From NCBI GenBank assembly GCA_020859745.1, contig JAJBVQ010000064.1:1-10278 (forward strand): a stretch of DNA of 10,278 bases, in the 5' to 3' direction. Positions within the stretch are counted from its first letter, which is position 1. Each line of letters starts with the position of its first letter. The translations under genes were made by a program, and so were the position numbers. Shown in pieces: positions 6,760-10,278 of this stretch. Under the pieces are notes generated by a model. It did no database searches. It worked only from the letters and a program-made list of their open reading frames with translations, and was not told where the DNA came from. This DNA is from Rikenellaceae bacterium (GTDB lineage Bacteria; Bacteroidota; Bacteroidia; Bacteroidales; Rikenellaceae).

Positions 6760-7215
6760 ATGGCCGAACAGAACAAAATATCCATCAAGAACAAGCGCGC
6801 CGCTTTCGACTACGAGATTCTCGAGGAGTGGGTGGCGGGCATCGTGCTGACGGGCACCGAGATCAAATCGGTGCGGATGAGCAAGGCGAGCCTGGTGGAT
6901 TGCTATTGCTATCTGCATCATGGGGAGTTGTTCGTTCACGGGATGAACATTGCGGAGTATCACTGGGGAACGTATAACAACCACCAGCCTAAGCGGGACC
7001 GAAAATTGCTGTTGAACCGCAAGGAGATAAACAAAATCGAACGTGCCTTGCAGGACAAGGGGCTGACGGTGGTGGGGCTGCGGCTGTTCATCAACGACCG
7101 TGGTCTGGCCAAACTGGTGATCGGGCTTGCCCGGGGCCGCAAAAAGTACGATAAGCGCGAAAACCTGAAGGAGAAGGATGCCAAACGGGATATGGACCGC
7201 GCTATGAAACGCTGA
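6760..7215 (+). CDS. smpB: SsrA-binding protein SmpB (trans-translation)
   Basis: A 151-residue RNA-binding protein that delivers tmRNA to stalled ribosomes. It shows the full family pattern: KNKRAAFDYEILEEWVAGIVLTG at the N-terminus (beta-barrel start), TEIKSVRMSKASLVDCY, the tmRNA-contacting HPHQPKRDRKLLL-type motif (here NNHQPKRDRKLLLN), and the basic C-terminal tail RGRKKYDKRENLKEKDAKRDM that enters the decoding site. The length is close to E. coli (160 aa). I start at ATG 6760 (MAEQNK) rather than the longer in-frame TTG start at 6709, because the promoter element lies between them and the extra 17 residues are not family-like. The stop is 14 bp before repeat copy B. No tmRNA gene (ssrA) is seen in the window. 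Confidence 0.96.
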   Translation: MAEQNKISIKNKRAAFDYEILEEWVAGIVLTGTEIKSVRMSKASLVDCYCYLHHGELFVHGMNIAEYHWGTYNNHQPKRDRKLLLNRKEINKIERALQDKGLTVVGLRLFINDRGLAKLVIGLARGRKKYDKRENLKEKDAKRDMDRAMKR

Positions 7216-7229
7216 TTATTACTTTAACC

Positions 7230-7572
7230 GTTCGTTTTATTACTACCCGCATGGAACCGTACCTTTTCTGAAGAAAAGGTACCCAAAAGACTTTTGAGCC
7301 AGCTGCGCTGCTCCTCAGTCTGCCGAAGTCCTTCTATTTTGGCGAACGGGCGGGGCTGGCCCGAAGGGCTTTACGCCCCGACCGTTGCGCCAAAAGTGAG
7401 GCTGTGATAGATTTAGGATGCGCAAGCATCCTCGAAAGTTTGGCTTCGCCTTCCTCCTGGCGCCTCGGCCATTCAAGCAAGCTTGATGGCTACTCGGCTG
7501 CCGCGTCGGCTCTTTGGTTCTTTCTGTTCACAGAAAGAACAGTATCCTCCCCTGGGTAATAATAAAACGAAC
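7230..7572 (+). repeat. Structured intergenic repeat, copy B (smpB to permease gap)
   Basis: This fills the gap between smpB and the permease gene. The outer inverted repeat is GTTCGTTTTATTACTACCC (7230-7248) against 7554-7572, one mismatch. Just inside are two perfect 11-bp stems: 7259-7269 with 7272-7282, and 7517-7527 with 7530-7540. A long stem spans 7337-7395 (TTTTGGCG, AACGG and CGGGGC arms, with an inner GCCC/GGGC hairpin). A 7-bp stem at 7415-7432 closes a GCAA tetraloop (GNRA type). The family hairpin lies at 7468-7490 with bulged T7473. The element ends 20 bp before ATG 7593. A weak promoter-like pair, TTG 7385-7387 and TAGATTTA 7408-7415 (20-bp spacing), lies within it. Best preserved of the three copies; function unknown. 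Confidence 0.83.
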
Positions 7573-7592
7573 AGATTAAAATAAAGAATAGG

Positions 7593-8831
7593 ATGACCAG
7601 ACAGCGACTATTGAACCATTTTAAGACCGAAGACTGGCTTGCCGTAGCCGCAGGATTGATCATAATGATCCTCGCCATTGCGATGCCCCGGTGGATGCCC
7701 GTTATGCCCAAGACCCTCGACACCGTCGGCAGTTGGCAAAACATCGTGATACTGATCGCCGGTCTGTTTGTGATCGTTTACGCCGCATGCAAGATACTCG
7801 GCAGACCAACGCGGGGGATCCTGCCCTCCCTGCTCGTGATTTTCGCCGTGGCAATGGGAGCGCAGTATATCGCCTCGTCACCCGCCATTAAGGAGACGAC
7901 CGGGCTTGAAAGCGTATTTTTCGCCGTGGCGCTGGGGCTGCTTATCAGCAACACCATCGGCGTGCCTAAATGGATGCGGCCCGCGCTGCAAAGCGAGTTT
8001 TACGTCAAGATCGGGCTGGTGCTGCTCGGCACCACCGTTATCTTCGGCGAGATCATGCAGGCCGGGGCGTTGGGGCTTATCCAGGCCCTCGTCGTGGTCT
8101 TCTGCGTGTGGAACTTCGGGTTCTGGATCTGCCGGAAGCTGGGCGTCGACCGCGAGATGTCCACCATGCTTGCCAGCGCCGTCTCCATCTGCGGCGTGTC
8201 GGCAGCCATAGCTACCTGCGGCGCGATCAAAGGAGACAGCAAGAAACTGTCGTACGTTATTTCGCTGGTGCTCGTCGTAGCCATACCCATGATGTACTTC
8301 ATGCCTTATTTGGCCGTTTGGATGGGACTTTCGCCGGAAGTGGCCGGGGCATGGATGGGCGGTACCATCGACACCACCGGCGCCGTCGTGGCCTCCGGTT
8401 CCGTGCTCGGAGAGACGGCCGAGAAATACAGCGTTATCGTCAAATTCTCGCAGAACGTGCTGCTCGGTCTGGCCGCTTTCGCCATCTCCATCTATTGGTC
8501 GTACAAAGGCAAAGACCACCGGGAGAAGCCCACGCCGGCCGTATTGTGGGAACGGTTCCCGAAATTCGTGCTCGGCTTCGTATTTGCCTCTCTGGTGTTC
8601 AGCTTCGCCATGCCGCTCGAAACGGCCAAGAGCGTGGGCGGGGTGACCAAAAACCTGCAAGGGGCCTTCTTTGCTATCGCCTTCGTCTGCATCGGATTGG
8701 AGACCCGGTTCAAGGATATCTTCAACAAAAGTTTCAAAAAACCGCTGTGGGGTTTCCTGATCGCACAAGGTTTCAATATCGTGCTGACACTGATCGTGGC
8801 TTATCTGCTGTTCGCCCATATCGGCGATTAA
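7593..8831 (+). CDS. UPF0324/YeiH-family membrane permease (putative sulfate exporter family)
   Basis: A 412-residue inner-membrane protein with about 11-12 predicted transmembrane segments (roughly 15-31, 50-66, 75-92, 105-122, 137-151, 158-180, 192-211, 218-238, 286-301, 324-340, 355-369, 384-408). Family-like motifs include VSICGVSAAIA (197-207), GGTIDTTGAVVASG (256-269) and VKFSQNVLLG (283-292). Members are annotated as putative sulfate exporters, but the substrate is poorly established. It is longer than E. coli YeiH (about 350 aa) because of an extra N-terminal region with two hydrophobic segments. ATG 7593 follows AATAGG. The only upstream space is repeat copy B, ending 20 bp away, so promoter and leader must involve the repeat unless smpB transcripts read through. 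It faces the lipid kinase gene tail to tail. Confidence 0.88.
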   Translation: MTRQRLLNHFKTEDWLAVAAGLIIMILAIAMPRWMPVMPKTLDTVGSWQNIVILIAGLFVIVYAACKILGRPTRGILPSLLVIFAVAMGAQYIASSPAIKETTGLESVFFAVALGLLISNTIGVPKWMRPALQSEFYVKIGLVLLGTTVIFGEIMQAGALGLIQALVVVFCVWNFGFWICRKLGVDREMSTMLASAVSICGVSAAIATCGAIKGDSKKLSYVISLVLVVAIPMMYFMPYLAVWMGLSPEVAGAWMGGTIDTTGAVVASGSVLGETAEKYSVIVKFSQNVLLGLAAFAISIYWSYKGKDHREKPTPAVLWERFPKFVLGFVFASLVFSFAMPLETAKSVGGVTKNLQGAFFAIAFVCIGLETRFKDIFNKSFKKPLWGFLIAQGFNIVLTLIVAYLLFAHIGD

Positions 8832-8849
8832 CCTCGTATAGAAACAGCG

Positions 8850-8889
8850 AAAGCGGCGTGATCCCATCGGGGATCACGCCGCTTTTTGT
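8850..8889. terminator. Convergent terminator between permease and lipid kinase genes
   Basis: A perfect 16-bp stem (8850-8865 with 8870-8885, loop ATCG) with TTTTTG on the plus side. It lies 18 bp after the permease stop and about 20 bp past the stop of the minus-strand gene. The T run is stronger for plus-strand transcription; on the minus strand the stem ends in CTTT and is followed by CGCTGTTT, so it may serve both genes unequally. Confidence 0.9.
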
Positions 8890-8905
8890 ATGGAAGTCGG
8901 AAAGT

Positions 8906-9799
8906 CTATTCCGTTTCCTGCGGCACGATAATGGGCAGGCTGCCCGGCAGGCATTCGATATCGAGCGGAAAATCCGGCCCTTTCTCCCCGTCGATATCCG
9001 TCGTGGGCTGGTCGTTCTCGATATGCAGCTTGCGCGTCTGGAAGTAGACGATGTCGCTGGGATAGGCCGAATCCCGTTTCTTCATCAGGAAATGGAAGAC
9101 GTTCTTGATGCTCTCCACGATATTCTCGCCCTTGATGATCAGCACATCCAGCAGGCCGTCTTCGGCGCTGGAATGCCTGGCCAGCTTGAAGTTGCCCGCC
9201 GTGCGGCCGTTGAAGACCAGCAGCAGCAGGCAGCTCCCTTTGAACGAGATCTCGTCGGCCGTTACCTCAATGTTCATCTTGCGGAACGACGGCAGCTCGC
9301 CGATGCTGCTGAAATAGTAGGCCAGTTTGCCGAACGTGTTCTTGAGCGCGGTCGGCGTCTTTTGCGACACCTCCGTGAACAGGCCGCAACTCAGCACATT
9401 GATAAAGTACCGGTTGTTCACCCGGCCCATGTCCAGGTATTGTACCTTCCCGTTCAGGATGGCCCGGCAGGCATCGGTCAGGTTGTTCGGCATGCCGATC
9501 AGGTGGGCGAAATCGTTGGCCGTACCCATCGGCAGGATGGCGATCGGTATGGTGACATCCCTGTGCCTGAGATAGTTCACCAACCGGTTGATGGTGCCGT
9601 CGCCTCCAGCGGCGAGCAGGTGATCGGGCCGGAGGGTTCCGATCAGTGCGGAGAGGTTCGACAGGCCCCGCTCGCGGGTGATGCGGAAAAGGGTCAGCAC
9701 ATATCCTGCCCGCTGGTAGTACATGGCGATACGGTCCAGCTGGGCGACGATCTGCGCTTCGCCGGACACGGGGTTATATAAGAATATAACATTTTTCAT
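8906..9799 (-). CDS. Diacylglycerol kinase family lipid kinase (YegS/DgkB-like)
   Basis: A 297-residue soluble or peripheral lipid kinase of the DAGK catalytic family, which phosphorylates diacylglycerol or related lipids with ATP. Motifs in order: YNPVSG near the N-terminus (8-13), the nucleotide-binding GGDGTIN (65-71), PMGTANDFA (90-98), FNGRTAGNFKLA in place of the usual GG-rich segment (196-207), EDGLLDVLII (213-222) and DIDGE (268-272), the last carrying conserved acidic residues. Length is typical (about 290-310). The ATG (CAT 9797-9799) directly precedes the canonical KNVIFLYNP start. Repeat copy C begins 17 bp upstream of the start codon, in the same orientation as the gene. Whether the lipid is diacylglycerol, phosphatidylglycerol or a sphingoid base cannot be told; sphingolipid-making Bacteroidota make the last worth considering. 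Confidence 0.92.
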   Translation of the reverse strand: MKNVIFLYNPVSGEAQIVAQLDRIAMYYQRAGYVLTLFRITRERGLSNLSALIGTLRPDHLLAAGGDGTINRLVNYLRHRDVTIPIAILPMGTANDFAHLIGMPNNLTDACRAILNGKVQYLDMGRVNNRYFINVLSCGLFTEVSQKTPTALKNTFGKLAYYFSSIGELPSFRKMNIEVTADEISFKGSCLLLLVFNGRTAGNFKLARHSSAEDGLLDVLIIKGENIVESIKNVFHFLMKKRDSAYPSDIVYFQTRKLHIENDQPTTDIDGEKGPDFPLDIECLPGSLPIIVPQETE

Positions 9800-9927
9800 A
9801 AATGCTTTATTTAAGCGTTCGTTTTTGTACCTACCCCTCGGAGGGTACTGTTCTTTTTGGCCCCGTTGGGGCTGTCCGGGTTGTAACTACCCTTTTCTGC
9901 GGCGAGCTTAGCGAGCCGCGCAGGCCG

Positions 9928-9991
9928 AACCGACGCCGCAGCCGAGTTGCCATTAGGCTCGCCTAAATGGCCGAGGCGCAAGGAGGAAGCC
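9928..9991 (-). repeat. Direct repeat unit 1 within copy C
   Basis: This 64-bp unit matches 10201-10264 at 51 positions without gaps. It contains the hairpin 9949-9971: GCCAT, arm TAGGC, 2-nt TC, arm GCCTA, bulged A, ATGGC. Most of the differences between the two units lie in the two arms of the hairpin. Confidence 0.85.
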
Positions 9992-10200
9992 GGAACGGCA
10001 ACCCACCCCCGGCGTAGGCCTGCAACTGCGCTGCGCTTGTTGGGCCTCGCTGGCTCCGGCCTTTGCAACCCAAAACGGGTGATTGCAGAGCCTGTGCATA
10101 TTAGGTAGACACAGTTCGGAAGCCCGACGGATCGCTTTTTACAACCGAGCAGCGTACCGAGACCAAAGACCGCTGCGGGCTTTGGCGAGGTAGCGCGAGG

Positions 10201-10264
10201 AACCGACACAGTAGCCGAGATGCCATGGAGTTCGCTCCGATGGCCGAGGCACAAGGAGGAAGCC
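10201..10264 (-). repeat. Direct repeat unit 2 within copy C
   Basis: The partner of 9928-9991 at a constant offset of 273 bp. Its hairpin (10222-10244) is GCCAT, arm GGAGT, TC, arm GCTCC, bulged G, ATGGC. The arm bases differ from unit 1, yet pairing is kept at four of five positions as Watson-Crick pairs, with the loop-closing one as a T-G wobble on the plus strand. Confidence 0.85.
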
Positions 10265-10278
10265 CAACAGGCAAAACG

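Larger units (their letters stand above)
9817..10278 (-). repeat. Structured intergenic repeat, copy C (upstream of lipid kinase gene; runs off the window)
   Basis: This non-coding block lies upstream of the minus-strand lipid kinase gene. Its gene-proximal end (9817-9836, GTTCGTTTTTGTACCTACCC) matches the end of copy B. Read on the minus strand, the adjoining AAAGAACAGTA, CCTCC and GGTA stretch and the AAATAAAG beyond it also align with B. The core (about 9900-10060) is close to copy A, including a GCC-GGGGGTGGGTTGCC stretch. A 64-bp unit is repeated directly (9928-9991 and 10201-10264, 51 identities, no gaps), each with the family hairpin. A further hairpin is at 10064-10087 (TGCAACCC with GGGT..TTGCA, 2-nt bulge). 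The distal end is outside the window. The 147-codon minus-strand open frame across it lacks any family resemblance and is treated as spurious. Confidence 0.78.

Noticed and set aside
4896..6794. A 632-codon open frame on the minus strand opposite the lipoprotein gene
   Set aside because: It is the antisense shadow of a codon-biased gene, runs through the lipoprotein terminator and into the smpB promoter, and its translation resembles no family.
7970..9781. A 603-codon plus-strand open frame crossing the permease and lipid kinase genes
   Set aside because: It overlaps two well-identified genes in other frames and reads through the convergent terminator; its Arg-rich translation is typical of GC-rich shadow frames.
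10060..10135. tRNA-like or other known RNA within copy C
   Set aside because: A bulged hairpin is present, but no acceptor, T-loop or anticodon arrangement was found on either strand.
9811..10254. A 147-codon minus-strand open frame in repeat copy C
   Set aside because: It spans the element end and both direct repeat units. A partial similarity to a frame in copy A follows from the repeat itself, and copy B does not maintain it.

Overview
The window looks like chromosomal DNA from a fairly GC-rich member of the Bacteroidales. Four genes are preceded by, or close to, the TAnnTTTG -7 promoter element typical of Bacteroidota. The gene families (rpsO-pnp, a TPR lipoprotein with a degenerate OmpA-like region, a TPM-type glycine-rich protein, UPF0324 permease) fit an Alistipes/Rikenellaceae-like gut anaerobe; the genus is an inference. 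No phage, plasmid, IS transposase, CRISPR, rRNA or tRNA was seen.

Layout. Positions 1-178 hold the glycine-rich C-terminus of a TPM-domain-like protein. Copy A of a structured intergenic repeat (191-579) follows. Next come manA (612-1583) and, 14 bp later, a small exported protein (1598-2062) resembling only the C-terminal beta-sandwich of GH27 alpha-galactosidases. rpsO (2144-2419) and pnp (2558-4699) form the classic pair, but here they are separated by two hairpin terminators and a dedicated pnp promoter. A codon-optimised lipoprotein gene with an OmpA-like region and TPR-like repeats (4884-6620) ends at a perfect 15-bp stem terminator. smpB (6760-7215) follows, then repeat copy B (7230-7572), a UPF0324/YeiH-type permease (7593-8831), a shared convergent terminator (8850-8889), a diacylglycerol-kinase-family lipid kinase on the minus strand (8906-9799), and repeat copy C (9817 to the window end).

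The coding genes are mostly housekeeping: sugar phosphate metabolism, ribosome and RNA turnover (rpsO, pnp), ribosome rescue (smpB), envelope and transport. The unusual content is the three-copy repeat. Copies A and B fill almost the whole intergenic space, starting 12-14 bp after the upstream stop. All three copies end 17-32 bp before a start codon and have the same orientation relative to that gene. Their ends form an inverted repeat, and a conserved internal hairpin with a bulged pyrimidine appears four times. In both the ends and the hairpin, sequence differences between copies are largely compensated, so pairing is mostly kept. This points to a structured RNA or hairpin-forming DNA element rather than decayed coding sequence. 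I cannot match it to a named family from sequence alone.
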